Source: Aedes albopictus
Lineage: Eukaryota > Arthropoda > Insecta > Diptera > Culicidae
Assembly (NCBI RefSeq): GCF_035046485.1
Contig: NC_085138.1
Span: forward strand, 10,389,823-10,453,822
Length of the DNA stretch: 64,000 nucleotides
Direction of reading: 5' to 3'
Each line of letters opens with the position of its first letter. Position 1 is the first letter of the stretch. This document shows, in pieces, positions 48,092 to 58,074 of the stretch. Below the pieces are notes generated by a model. The model was given only the letters and a program-made list of their open reading frames with translations, was not told the DNA's origin and ran no database searches. The position numbers and the translations under genes are program-made.

Positions 48092-49428
48092 TTATCATAA
48101 ATATAGCACGTTCTTCATATTGCGATTTTCAATTTTCCGCATTATAAGGAGTTATACTGTTTTCAAAAAAGGTTCAATAATATTCCAAATAAGATTCCTG
48201 TAGAATACAGGACTCAGTGAAAAGAAATAACGTTTTCCGGCGAAACTAATTAGGCTGATACCCGCAACGCTGGATGGATCAAAATCAAGTATTCGAATCG
48301 CAGACAAAGTGCCTATATCGTTTGTGACCTTCAGGGTGGCCACACAAAATCGAAATTGAAATTCCTGCATTTTTCCCGACTTTTTCCCGCATTTATTTTG
48401 AATTTTCCCGACTTTTCTCTATATACCTATGGAGCATGTAAAACATCCAAGAATCCAAACTTTTAAGTAGATCTGTAAAACTGAAATATTTACAGTGACA
48501 TTGTGATACATGCTGTGACAGTTTTACAATAGTTTAGAGACGTTAACTTCAAAATAAATTTACATGTATCATAAGCTTGAAATTTGCTTCTTATTCCGGA
48601 TGCCTTGTAAAGTAAGCCATGTTTCAGAATTCCCAACAGGTTTTTGTGCACTCCTTAAGAAATGCTTGATGAAGTTCCAATACAAAAATCTAGTCGGCTA
48701 ACTGAAATACTCTTTGGTGAATTCTTAATAGGAGTTTTTCACGCTATCCCAGGAATTTTAAAAGTGTGAAGGACGGCATTGTTGACATAATTCTGTTATA
48801 ATTCCTATAAGCCGAAATATTGGAGTGTTTTCTGGTGAAATTCTTCGAGGAATTTCCTAACAAATTTTCTTGGAAGGAGTTTTATTGCGAAAATACTGAA
48901 TTAACGGTGATATTTTCTCACAAACTCTGCTGGTAACAAATCAGGAAATTTATTCAATAATTTAGTTAACAAATAAATATTAAAAAAAAATCGTTATATT
49001 AACAGGTTTATATTCAAACCACCAGATTCAAAATTATCCGAAATCCATTAGATTACACATAGTTTGATATTTCGTATATATATATAAAGGATTTTCACAA
49101 GGATTCGCTGACGATTTATGTCAAAACTCTTGGAAATTTCCAAAGAAACTGGTTTCTGAAGGTACATTTAGATAAAAAAAAAATACAGAACACAGATAAA
49201 TCTCTGTTGAAGCTTCTCGAAATACCTATGAAAAAATCCTGTTTAGTGGGAATTAGTAATTTAAAAAAAAAATGAGTTTTGTTATGAGAGCACTAGCGAT
49301 GAATTTCAAAGCGGAATTTTTCTCGAATTTTGAAAATACCTGCGGATTTTTATGAAAAGTTTTCTATTCATTAGCAATTTCTAGCTGAAATTCTCAAACC
49401 CTGAAAAACAAAACTTTGACAAATAAAA

Positions 49429-49653
49429 AGAAAATCGCGTTAAGTACTGTTCTTTTGAATTCCACTAAGAATTTGCATCCTTTGACAGGTACGTATTTCG
49501 ACCTCAACTGTAAGGTCGTCTTCAGTGTCTTGTAGTTGACTCGACGAGTACAAGACACTGAAGACGACCTTACAGTTGAGGTCGAAATACGTACCTGTCA
49601 AAGGATGCAAATTCTTAGTGGAATTCAAAGGAACAGTACTTAACGCGATTTTC
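49429..49653. repeat. ~105-base-arm palindrome (foldback element)
   Basis: The arms are complementary almost throughout, centred on about 49541 with spacer GTTGACTCGACGAG. Outer ends are AGAAAATCGCG / CGCGATTTTCT, inner part TACGTATTTCGACCTCAACT. Near-identity of the arms points to recent formation or arm conversion. A frame crossing it (49440-49628) is a by-product. Confidence 0.92.
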
Positions 49654-50470
49654 TGTTTATTTACAGATATTCCCCTAACAAGCCCAGGTTAATCATTAAA
49701 ACTTTGACATTTCTGACGAAATTTGTAAGGCTCATTTTAGATATGTAAGGAAAACATCTAATTAATGCCAAATCCCATTGTTGAAGAACTTTCCAAGTAA
49801 GTTGAATATTGATTTTTTAGAATCAATCAAAAAGTGCACACTTCCCTAGAAACAGCAGGTTTCCGGGATATCCGAAGAGGTGCCATTGTACCCAAAATCC
49901 CTAGTACAATGTTCAAATAGCCTTGTTCTGGAAAATTATGAAGAGTGATATGTCGCAAGCTAGGTTCCCAAAATGATCAAAAAGTGGTCACTTTCCTGTG
50001 GGCACCAGGTTTCCGGAACATCCGGAGACGTGGCCAGTTTACTCGAAATCCCTAGAAACAATTTCCAATACTCCTGTTTTGCCAAATCATGAAGTTTGAT
50101 GTGTCGCATGCTAGTTTTCGAAGGCGAATTAAATGTAGCCGCACTACCTGTTATGGAGGTTACTGGTGCCCCGGGCATAAATCCGGAACAACGAAATTTT
50201 CGTTGAGACACTGCTGAAAATCACAATTTTATTGTTTGGAAATTGGGTGCAAAATGAGGCTCAGGCGCATAGGTAACACAAAAAAACATCAGATATACCT
50301 ACAAGAAGGGCTTAACATTATTTCAGTATAAGGCATATTTGACATTCAAGATTTCAGAACAATGTTTCATCAGCAAACTCTGCAGAACCCCAAGAAGCAC
50401 ATAAAGCAATTCTTCAGATTTGCATTAAGAATTAAGGTTGGAAGCTCTTCTATAATGTTCACATGTCTGT

Positions 50471-50681
50471 CTTAAGGACAAGGTATTTGGAGTACATTGC
50501 TCAAAATTTCTAGAGCATCGTTTTTTAGAACCGTTGAACGGATTTGGACTAAAATGCATCACGCTGTTGACAACCACTGAACAATTAGCGTGATGCATTT
50601 TCATCCAAATCCGTTCAACGGTTCTAAAAAACGGTGCTCTAGAAATTTTGAGCTATGTACTCCAAATACCTTGTCCTTAAG
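50471..50681. repeat. 95-base-arm palindrome (foldback element)
   Basis: Arms 50471-50565 and 50587-50681 pair with only a few mismatches around a 21-base spacer. Outer ends CTTAAGGACAAGGTATTTGG / complement. Sequence unrelated to the palindrome at 49429-49653. Sits inside the 3.7 kb element. Confidence 0.92.
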
Positions 50682-50895
50682 GAAATAATGCAAGAAGCTT
50701 TTCATGTTTTGCATTGATAACACCAGGAATTCCTTCAGCAGATATTGAAAGATTTGCAATTTTGCTTCCGTTGTAATATCAGTGATTGCAAGGATTCTAG
50801 GCATTCATTTATAAATTAATCCATTCATCCATTCATTTATAAATTAATTAATATAAATTAATTTAAAAATTAATTAAAAATTTATAATTAATTGT

Positions 50896-51096
50896 GTGGC
50901 TTCGTGGTCGTGCGGCTAAGGTCACCAAGCCTTTAGTCGTATCGTTCTAAGGAGTTCGGGTTCGATTCCCGCCGCAGCTGTCAGGAAAAGTTTTCGGCTG
51001 TGCCACTGGGCGTTGCATGCTAGTCCGTTGTCTAGTGTCGTGCTTCCTTCAAAGAGCAAAAAGCTCACTGGAAGTACTAAACGAGTCCGTGTCTTT
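50896..51096 (+). mobile_element. tRNA-derived SINE, copy 3
   Basis: Box A-like TGGTCGTGCGGCTAA (50905) and box B GGTTCGATTCC (50959) are both present. They are followed by GCCACTGGGCGTTGCATG and a body different in part from copy 1, ending GTCCGTGTCTTTT. Preceded by a very AT-rich TTAATTAA-type stretch (50810-50895). Too long between boxes and too diverged to be a functional tRNA gene. Confidence 0.75.
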
Positions 51097-52089
51097 TCAA
51101 TCCAGTAATTCTACAAATCGCTACACAGAAAACACTTTAAGAGTTTCTTCCAATATTTCGTCATCAATTCATAATTCCATAAAAAAAAACATCAGAGACT
51201 CTTCAAAGACGACTGAATTATTAATGCTTTTAGTAATTATTCCATTTTTTTTAATGCCAAATTGTTAGTGTGATGAATTTTGTGATTGCATGGAGCTTTT
51301 CTATGAACTGAAATTACTTGAAAACTCTTTAAAAACTCCAACAAAGCAATAATTTCAGGAAGTCCTCCACTAGCGAATCAAGGAATTATTTTAAAAAGTT
51401 CCAAGGACAACATTAATTGAAACTTGTCCTAAAACTCAGCCAGATATTCCGACAAAAAATCCTGACTACTACAAGGAACTACTACAGAAAAAAAGTCTGG
51501 ATAGAATCTCTAAAACTATGTCACTAATTTCTCCATTTTGATACAAATGTAACAAGCTAAAACTTTTCAAAGAAAATGTTGGAGAAGTATTTTATGGCTT
51601 TCTGATAAAATCATTCAAAATTTGGCTACCAAAATTATTTTTTGCGATATTTTTTTCACGATTTTAGATTTCAAAACTTCATTTTTAAAAATTTTGATTT
51701 AAAATATGTTTGTGCCCAAATTGAATTCGAGCATCCGGACAATAAAAACCTGTCACTCGGATAGTCTCTATCAAACAAGAAATCACTCGTTATTCAGAAA
51801 CGCTCATCAGGAATCCCTGCGTGAGCCTTCCGAAACTGTGTAAGAATCTGGATTTGAAGTGAGTCAAGGTTCAAGAAATCTAGGTTTGAGTTTATATGCT
51901 AGAGGCGTTAAACATAATTTTAAAAATTCCCGATCATAAACAAAATTCCCGACTTATTCCCGCATATTTCCCGATAAATTTCAATTCCCGACTTTTTCCC
52001 GCATTTCCCGAATTTCCCGAGTCTGTGGCCACCCTGGACCTTGGATGGATTAAAGCAACGTGATGCTCTTTCAAATTGACTGCTCAAAA

Positions 52090-52760
52090 TTGCACTCAAA
52101 CGAGTGATTAGGTGGTTTGGCGTTTATAGGAATGCCACTGCTCCTCGGCTTTAAAGCAATGGAGGAAGCTTATGCTCCTCTCAAGAGGGAGACAGCAAGG
52201 ATAGGATTGACCATACACTCAACGAAGATGAAATGCATGATTGCGGGTAGAGACAGAGGCAGTTAAAGAATTAGTTTTTCTAGAATCATTTGTGACATGT
52301 GACAATGACGGGAAGTGAAATAATAAAAGATGTATTACAGCTGCGAATAGAGCATTTTAAGTATTCAAGCACAAAGTGCTGTAGATCTGAGACCTGTAGA
52401 TAACTCTTGGTGGATAACAAGAAAATAGTGTATGGGGCAGACGCATGAATCTCGATATCAAGTGCATTATTAAGCGAATGTGGAACGAATAAAATACGAC
52501 AGACTTCAGTGGGGACTGAACATGTAGCATGTAGGGCAAATGTTGGAAGAAAGAATAGGAAAAACAATGTTCTGCAGGGCAGCAGATAGAGGACGGCTAC
52601 TTCGTTAGCGGCCGCTAACGCGCTGGCACTTAGTTGAAGACCTGGAAACCCTGAACTTTCGGTAAAACTAGAGGAACATCACCCAAGACCGACGAAGATG
52701 GTGCTCCACTATGCACTCGGTGCTGGAGTAAAGTCGCTTTGTAGCCAACTTCAAGTTTTC
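52090..52760 (+). pseudogene. decayed non-LTR retrotransposon fragment (RT end and C-terminal region)
   Basis: EEAYAPLKRETARIGLTI reads at about 52147-52200, matching the RT-adjacent block also seen intact in the LINE at 58.1-59.5 kb. Further on, out of frame, come WHLVED (about 52625) and DRRRWCST (about 52690), typical of the C-terminal end of the same type of protein. Several stops and internal losses. Confidence 0.65.
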
Positions 52761-53105
52761 TCTGATTCATCCGATTTTTTCTTCCAATGACTATGATTAT
52801 TTTGCGTCCTTGGAATTACAACAATGTGAAACATTTTCAACAGGTCCAGCCAGTTTATTTGCTTTGAGAATGAGCAGAAGATAACATTTTCATCAGCTCC
52901 GGATGGTACAGGTTGGTGTGGAGCCAACTTCTACATATCAATTTTGATGCTCACGACTCACGAGGTTTATTATGAAAACCAAGTTTCTTTTTTTTTATCG
53001 CACGCAGATTTTCACAGTCCAATGCACCTATTTTTAATCATTTTTGCAATACCCGGGTACCGTTCCTCCCCCATCATTTCGCAAAAACAAAAAAAAAATA
53101 CTCAC
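52761..53105 (-). other. start of the TMX1-like intron, no other feature
   Basis: Follows the GTGAGT donor on the minus strand. No second exon recognised. Confidence 0.4.
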
Positions 53106-53266
53106 AATTCAACCAGCCATTCCTCGGTCAGCATCCGGTCCCAGTTGCTTTCGTCCAGCTCGATCACCTGCGACTTGGCCGCCCGGGTCGGATCAATCCA
53201 TCCGATCACTACTCCGAACACCACCAGCAGCGCCAGTGGCGCGATCCGCCCTACTCGCAGTTGCAT
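53106..53266 (-). CDS. TMX1-like thioredoxin-related transmembrane protein, first coding exon
   Basis: ATG at 53266-53264 opens 53 codons plus two bases, followed by donor GTGAGT (53105). The peptide has a signal sequence (RIAPLALLVVFGVV, ending about residue 30). Then comes a segment ending NWDRMLTEEWLVE that aligns with the start of the TMX1 thioredoxin fold, just before the expected Y/F-A-P-W-C active site. Family role: ER-membrane protein disulfide oxidoreductase. The active-site exon should lie at lower coordinates, but no CxxC-bearing match was seen in the window, so it is beyond a long intron, in a gap, or outside. Only exon 1 is claimed. Confidence 0.7.
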
Positions 53267-54298
53267 CTTCGTCCTGTATCTCTCTAAACCGGGGTCCCGA
53301 AAAAAAACGTGGAATTTTCAATCTCAATTTTCCTCCTACTGACTTGACTTGACTGACTGGAGATTCTTCCTGCACTTGGCACTCTTGTTCTTGCTCCGTT
53401 TTTTTTTTTCTGCTGCTGCTTGCCACCACCAGCGCAGCACTTTTCCTCGATTCGACTTGAATGTGATTGAGCGAGCGTCTGATTCACTATTCGCGGCGTT
53501 GTGCGTGTGCGGTTTTTTTCCTGTATTTCTCACCCAACGATACGTCAGAAAAATAATCCGTTTTGTCTCTTCTGTATGCACAAATTGTTCTAGGTACGCG
53601 ATGCGGTTTGTTGAAGCCAAAAGCCGCGGCGACGATGGATGAATGTTTTTGACTGCAGGAGCAGAAGCACTGATGTGGCGTCGTTTTGTTTTGTTCTCGC
53701 GACCGCGATGCTGCAGCTGTCAGCTTTGTTTGCTCGCGCGAAGTGACGGTTGGTGAAGGTCGCGGGCCGCGATGGAGTCACTGGACGGGGAAGAGCACTG
53801 ATGTTGTTGCACAACTTTGAAAATTATGTGGAGTTTTAGGTTTCGTGCAATTTTTATTCGAGCAATGTGTAGTCGAGAGAGGAATTGCATGTGAAAAAAC
53901 CTTTAAATTACTTCTCCCACGAATGTTATAAATCGAAAACTGCGAGAAACACTGCTATTAAAAAAGTGACTCCAAATTCCGAGGCGCAAATCAGTTTAGT
54001 TTCATTTTCATCCCGTTCCAACGGTGCGAGGGGTCTTCAAATAACTGAAATAGATTCGATTTACGAGATGTTGGGGCTCGCTGTTGTGTGGAATGTTCAT
54101 TCGCAAATTTTATAACGCCAAGGACAGCATTTTGACACCATTTTTATATTTTTGTAACACCTTTGTGTGAAGTACACCATTTTTTGTATGATCTGTAATA
54201 CCTGGTTTACGTTATTCAAGTAAAATAAGTATCTCAGTTGAACACTCTTTGAAAATATTCAATTTAGTTGAGAATGGTGTGTTTAGACTGAGGAAAAG
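53267..54298 (-). promoter_or_regulatory. 5' UTR / promoter region of the TMX1-like gene
   Basis: GC-richer, non-repetitive sequence (especially 53430-53800) upstream of the start codon, consistent with a housekeeping-type promoter. No defined TATA box. Frames on both strands show no recognisable domain. Confidence 0.45.
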
Positions 54299-54809
54299 AA
54301 TTGGGGTTTTTAATTTAGAAATAATCATCGATTTTTTATTTTTAAACGAAAGAGCACCCTTTTCTGAGCTACTATGATTTTTTTTCAGATTTTTAGAACT
54401 TTATTTTGATACCTGAAATAAATTTCAAAGATATTTTTTGAAATCACCCTTTGACAGCTGGGCAACTGCTTGACAGCTCCGCTCAGTACAAAATGCGACG
54501 AGGGGTGATTCAACAAATCGCTCCCATACAAACTTCAAATTGATTTTTAAATAGGTTCCCGGCCACCAAAATTCATGAATGGGAGCGATTTGTCGAATCA
54601 CCCCTCGTCGCATTTTGTACTGGGCGAAGCTGTCAAACAGTTGCCCAGCTGTCAAAAGGTGATTTCAAAAAATCTCTTTGAAATTGATTTTAGGCACCAA
54701 AATAAAGTTCTAAAAATCTGAAAAAAATCATAGTGGCTCAGAAAAAGATGCTCTTTCGTATGAAATTGAAAAAAACAAGACATTTTTCAAAATTTAAAAA
54801 CCCAATTGA
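54299..54809. repeat. ~510 bp foldback element
   Basis: Complementary arms, about 200 or more bases each, meet near 54554. Inner part GTGATTCAACAAATCGCTCC / GGAGCGATTTGTCGAATCAC, middle CAGCTGGGCAACTG / CAGTTGCCCAGCTG, outer AATTGGGGTTTTTAA / TTAAAAACCCAATT. Identity falls toward the outer ends. No coding content. Confidence 0.88.
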
Positions 54810-54897
54810 ATCACAAACGAAGATTTGTGATTGAATGCTCTTGTACCCGAATAAAAAACACAATAGAAAAACCGAGCATAGTATTGTAACAGTACTA

Positions 54898-55176
54898 CCG
54901 TCTACCCCCGTAGATTTGAACGACACCTCATGCCTCGCCTCATGCAAACCAATGGGGTGCATTTTTTAATTTGAACTTTTAGTAAACTTGGGCATCGTAA
55001 AACACACTGATGGTAACCCTTCTTGCTGTTTTGTCTTGATTCTGTGTTCCGTTTTACCCCGTTCTATGAACAGAATGACGTTTGAACCATTTTTAGTTTG
55101 AACGATGTGCAGATTAGAAGGGGTCAAATTTAAAAGTGTTCAGATTAAATGAGGTAAAACCAACGGGGGTAGACGG
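54898..55176. mobile_element. 279 bp MITE, TA-flanked
   Basis: Inverted ends CCGTCTACCCCCG / CGGGGGTAGACGG, with TA at 54896-54897 and 55177-55178. Short, non-coding. Confidence 0.82.
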
Positions 55177-55194
55177 TAGATTGTTAAGTATCAT

Positions 55195-55455
55195 AACAAT
55201 ACAAAAAAACCCGAATTAATCCACCTATGGTGAACAGAACCCTCCTTACACTTATTAAAATGATTGTTGTATATATTATTCGTATGATTGCGATTTTTTG
55301 TCATTCTAGAAAATATTGTAGATTTGGCATCAAGTTGATTGCTTTCCATAATAGAATCATCGACCATGGGCTCAACTACCAGAAATGCCAGACAGAATCT
55401 ACTAGAATTTTGTATGGAATGTTTAAACAATAGCTTAAATATTCTGGAATATTGT
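55195..55455. repeat. leader segment of a composite repeat, copy 2
   Basis: Matches 36060-36345 over its length. Here it is separated from its 185-base units (56225-56620) by the Helitron-like cluster, which interrupts it right after ATATTCTGGAATATTGT. Confidence 0.75.
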
Positions 55456-55703
55456 CTGGAATCTGTCTGTCTGTCTGTCTGTCTGTCTGACCGCTATGGA
55501 TTCGGAAACTACTGAACCAATCGATGTGAAATTTTGTATGCAGGGGGTTTGGGGCCGGGGAAGGTTCTTAGCTTGGTGTGAGACCTCTCCGGTCTCTGGA
55601 ACGGGGGGCTCCCATATAGATGACTTCGCGGAGGACGTCCCTATGAAGCTACATGTCAAAAAACACAGTAGGCAGGCAGTACGACGTTTGCCGGGACAGC
55701 TAG
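55455..55703 (+). mobile_element. Helitron-like non-autonomous element, copy 2 (CTGT-rich start)
   Basis: Starts with a CTGT microsatellite, then ATTCGGAAACTACTGAACC and GAAATTTTGTATG, and ends ACGTTTGCCGGGACAGCTAG (55700-55703) followed by T. Microsatellite start plus CTAG end recalls small Helitron-related elements of insects. Confidence 0.55.
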
Positions 55704-55913
55704 TATATATATAAAAATGAATTTCTGTCTCTCTGTCTGACCGTTATGCATTCGGAAACTACTGAACCGATCGGTATGAAATTTTGTATGTGGGTATTTT
55801 TGGGGCCGGGGAAGGTTCTTAGTTTGGTGTGAGACCTCTCCGCTCTCTGGAACGGGCTGTGTGTCACAAAAAACACAGTAGGCAGGCAGTACGACGTTTG
55901 CCGGGACAGCTAG
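55704..55913 (+). mobile_element. Helitron-like non-autonomous element, copy 3
   Basis: Begins directly after the previous CTAG with TATATATATAAAAATGAATT. Repeats the ATTCGGAAACTACTGAACC body and ends ACGTTTGCCGGGACAGCTAG. A shortened sister of copy 2 placed head to tail. Confidence 0.55.
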
Positions 55914-56214
55914 TATCTATATATATAAAACGAGTTTGAAGTCCCTTTGAGGCAACAAAACTCAAGAACGGCTGAACCGATCAGGATGACTCTTGCACTT
56001 CGTTTCGTATTCGTGAAGGCTGTGTTTATAAATAGTAAAAGTTACGAAAATCATCAAAAACAGTAAGAAAATTGAAAAAGTGCTGATTTTTGATGATCTG
56101 GGAAGAAAATCGACACAATCGAAATGAAACCAATCTAGAGTGCGGTGCTGTTTTGAGCCCTACTGTTGTCAAACCACCACAAGATGGCAAGACAAAGTTT
56201 GCCGGGACCGCTAG
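55914..56214 (+). mobile_element. Helitron-like non-autonomous element, copy 4
   Basis: Starts TATCTATATATATAAAACG, continues GTCCCTTTGAGGCAACAAAA and CGGCTGAACCGATC, and ends AAGTTTGCCGGGACCGCTAG. It belongs to the same subfamily as the minus-strand copy at 44037-44555. Confidence 0.6.
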
Positions 56215-56224
56215 TAATAATATA

Positions 56225-56620
56225 ACAAAGGAATTTATTGAGATTAGGTACCCCCAAATATTCTTCAGAAGAAATCTCGGTAACTAAATGTCAAATCAAA
56301 ATAAAATTCAATACAATTGTGCGAGGATGTTGTAGCTTTCATTTGATGCTAAGAGAAACCAAATCGGTTGACAGATGGCTGAGAAATTTATCATGATACA
56401 TTTTATCAAAAATCTCTCAAAAGCGTATATTTTATTACTCCTAAGTACTCCTCGAAAGATATCTCGGAAACAAAATGTCCAAACGGAATGAAATTCAATA
56501 GCATACTACTAGGATACTGCAGCTTTCATTTGGTGATGGGAGAACTGCAGTTGCTTTCGTTTGGCTCCTTAAGAACCCTAATTGCTTGATAGACGACTAA
56601 GAAATTTAGGGTGATACATT
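56225..56620 (+). repeat. 185 bp tandem repeat, copy 2 (about two units)
   Basis: AGAAATCTCGGTAACTAAATGTC, GTTGTAGCTTTCATTTGATG and AAATCGGTTGACAGATGG match the array at 36780-38460. A second, more diverged unit follows from about 56400. Confidence 0.8.
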
Positions 56621-57050
56621 AACGCAGCGACAACGGAATGGAGTACCTCAACAAAGGCTTCCAAAACTACCTGAAGCTGCACGGTATCCAGCACTAGATG
56701 ACGAACCCTGACACCCCGCAGCAAAACGGGATGGCAGAGCGCGCCAATCGTTCGATAGTGCCTGCTATTCGGAGCTGGGATGGCAAAGGCGTTCTGGGCC
56801 GAAGCTGTGAATACTTCCGTTTATCTGCTAAACCGATCCCCCACGCAAGGTCACGATTGTACACCGGAACAGGTGTGGACCGGACCAAAACCGGACATTT
56901 CTCATCTCCGGATCTTCGGTACCAAATCGATGGTCCCGAAAGAATGATGACGGAAACTGGATCTGAAGTCTCGAGAGTGCGTTTTCCTGGAGATCACCTG
57001 ACCATTAAAGAGAAAACCAACTCGACTAAGTTCTAATCGACGGTAAATTC
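56615..57050 (+). pseudogene. Ty1/copia integrase fragment
   Basis: Frames in turn give SDNGMEYLNKGFQNYLKLHG, a stop, then TPQQNGMAERANRSIV (the integrase E-containing block). Next, after a frame change, come WAEAVNTSVYLLNRSPT-like and HLRIFGTKSMVPKE-like readings. The order is that of copia integrase running toward RT. At least one stop and one frameshift; dead copy. Confidence 0.82.
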
Positions 57051-58060
57051 TTCGCTATAACAAATTTTGCACATACCGCAGTACGAATATAGATTCGGAT
57101 CTCTATCTAGTCGCTATATATGTACATGCGCTCAAAACTTTCGACGGTTATTATCACACGTCGAACTGGAGCGCCACGGTTCAGAATCGAGCAGCTGCGT
57201 AACGTAGAAGTGGCTCAAGACTACGCGCAGCACACAACGGTCGGAAAAAGATAAAGTTCGGCCAAAACTCTTTTTATGTGTTTAATCGAAGTTATAGGTT
57301 GTCTAGATATGTTATATAGTATTTTTAGTGTTTAAAAAGGGGTATTCAAAAATTACGTAACTTCAATAATTTCAAAAACGGTAAAAATTAGTAAACCCCA
57401 CATTTTTAGCGTTTTTTGTTAGAAAATCAATTTGAATTTAATTAAATGATCATCTTTCGATCAAATCCAATCACGTTTGTTCAAAACGTGTAAGAAATGT
57501 GGGAAGATAAATTTTATTTTAGTCAAAAATGGAAAAATAACGTAAAATATATGAAAAAACATGACTTTTTTTAAATAGCTCTAATTTGAAAAGCTGCAAA
57601 TTTCTGCAAAATATTTAAACGTTCTTATGCAGCCCTAAGCATGATGTTTAAGATGTATACTATTCGAAATTGCGGCGACACGTGACGACACGAACCGTTT
57701 TTTAACTTAAAAATTACCAAAATTCCTAAGGTACAATATATGAAAATTTGAAAAGTTTCATGATATATTAATTTTGCACCATACGTGCATTCAAACAGTC
57801 CAATAACAAGCTTTCATATGCTGGATAATATAAAACATATATTCCATTCTCATAATATTATTATTTCACTTTTTTCGAAAAAATCATTTTTCTATTTTAT
57901 GACTTAGGCCACTTTGACAGTGAAAATGTCATTGAAATTCAAAAGCTGGTATACTTTTAATTAAGAATCATAAAACTACAATACATTATCTTTGTTATAA
58001 GGTGAAATAAAGTTTAAAAATATCAATTTCGTTTTTTGAGAGTTTTGGCCACCTCTTTGT
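57051..58060. other. no gene seen
   Basis: AT-rich. A lone TTCAAAAATTACGTAACTTC string at about 57347 recalls the ACGTAACG MITE ends but has no partner. No coding frame with recognisable content. Confidence 0.4.
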
Positions 58061-58074
58061 ATGGAGCCCGACCA

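Larger units (their letters stand above)
48332..52036. mobile_element. 3.7 kb element with CAGGGTG inverted ends and 6 bp duplication, copy 2
   Basis: Ends CAGGGTGGCCACACAAAATC and (complement) CAGGGTGGCCACAGAC. GACCTT is duplicated at 48326-48331 and 52037-52042. Interior blocks follow the same order as in copy 1. Nested or internal structures: palindromes at 49429-49653 and 50471-50681, SINE at 50896-51096. No transposase frame. Two independent copies each with a 6-base duplication make the boundaries secure. Confidence 0.87.

Noticed and set aside
50896..50985. Possible tRNA gene
   Set aside because: Same SINE family; diverged head and no 3' terminator of tRNA type.
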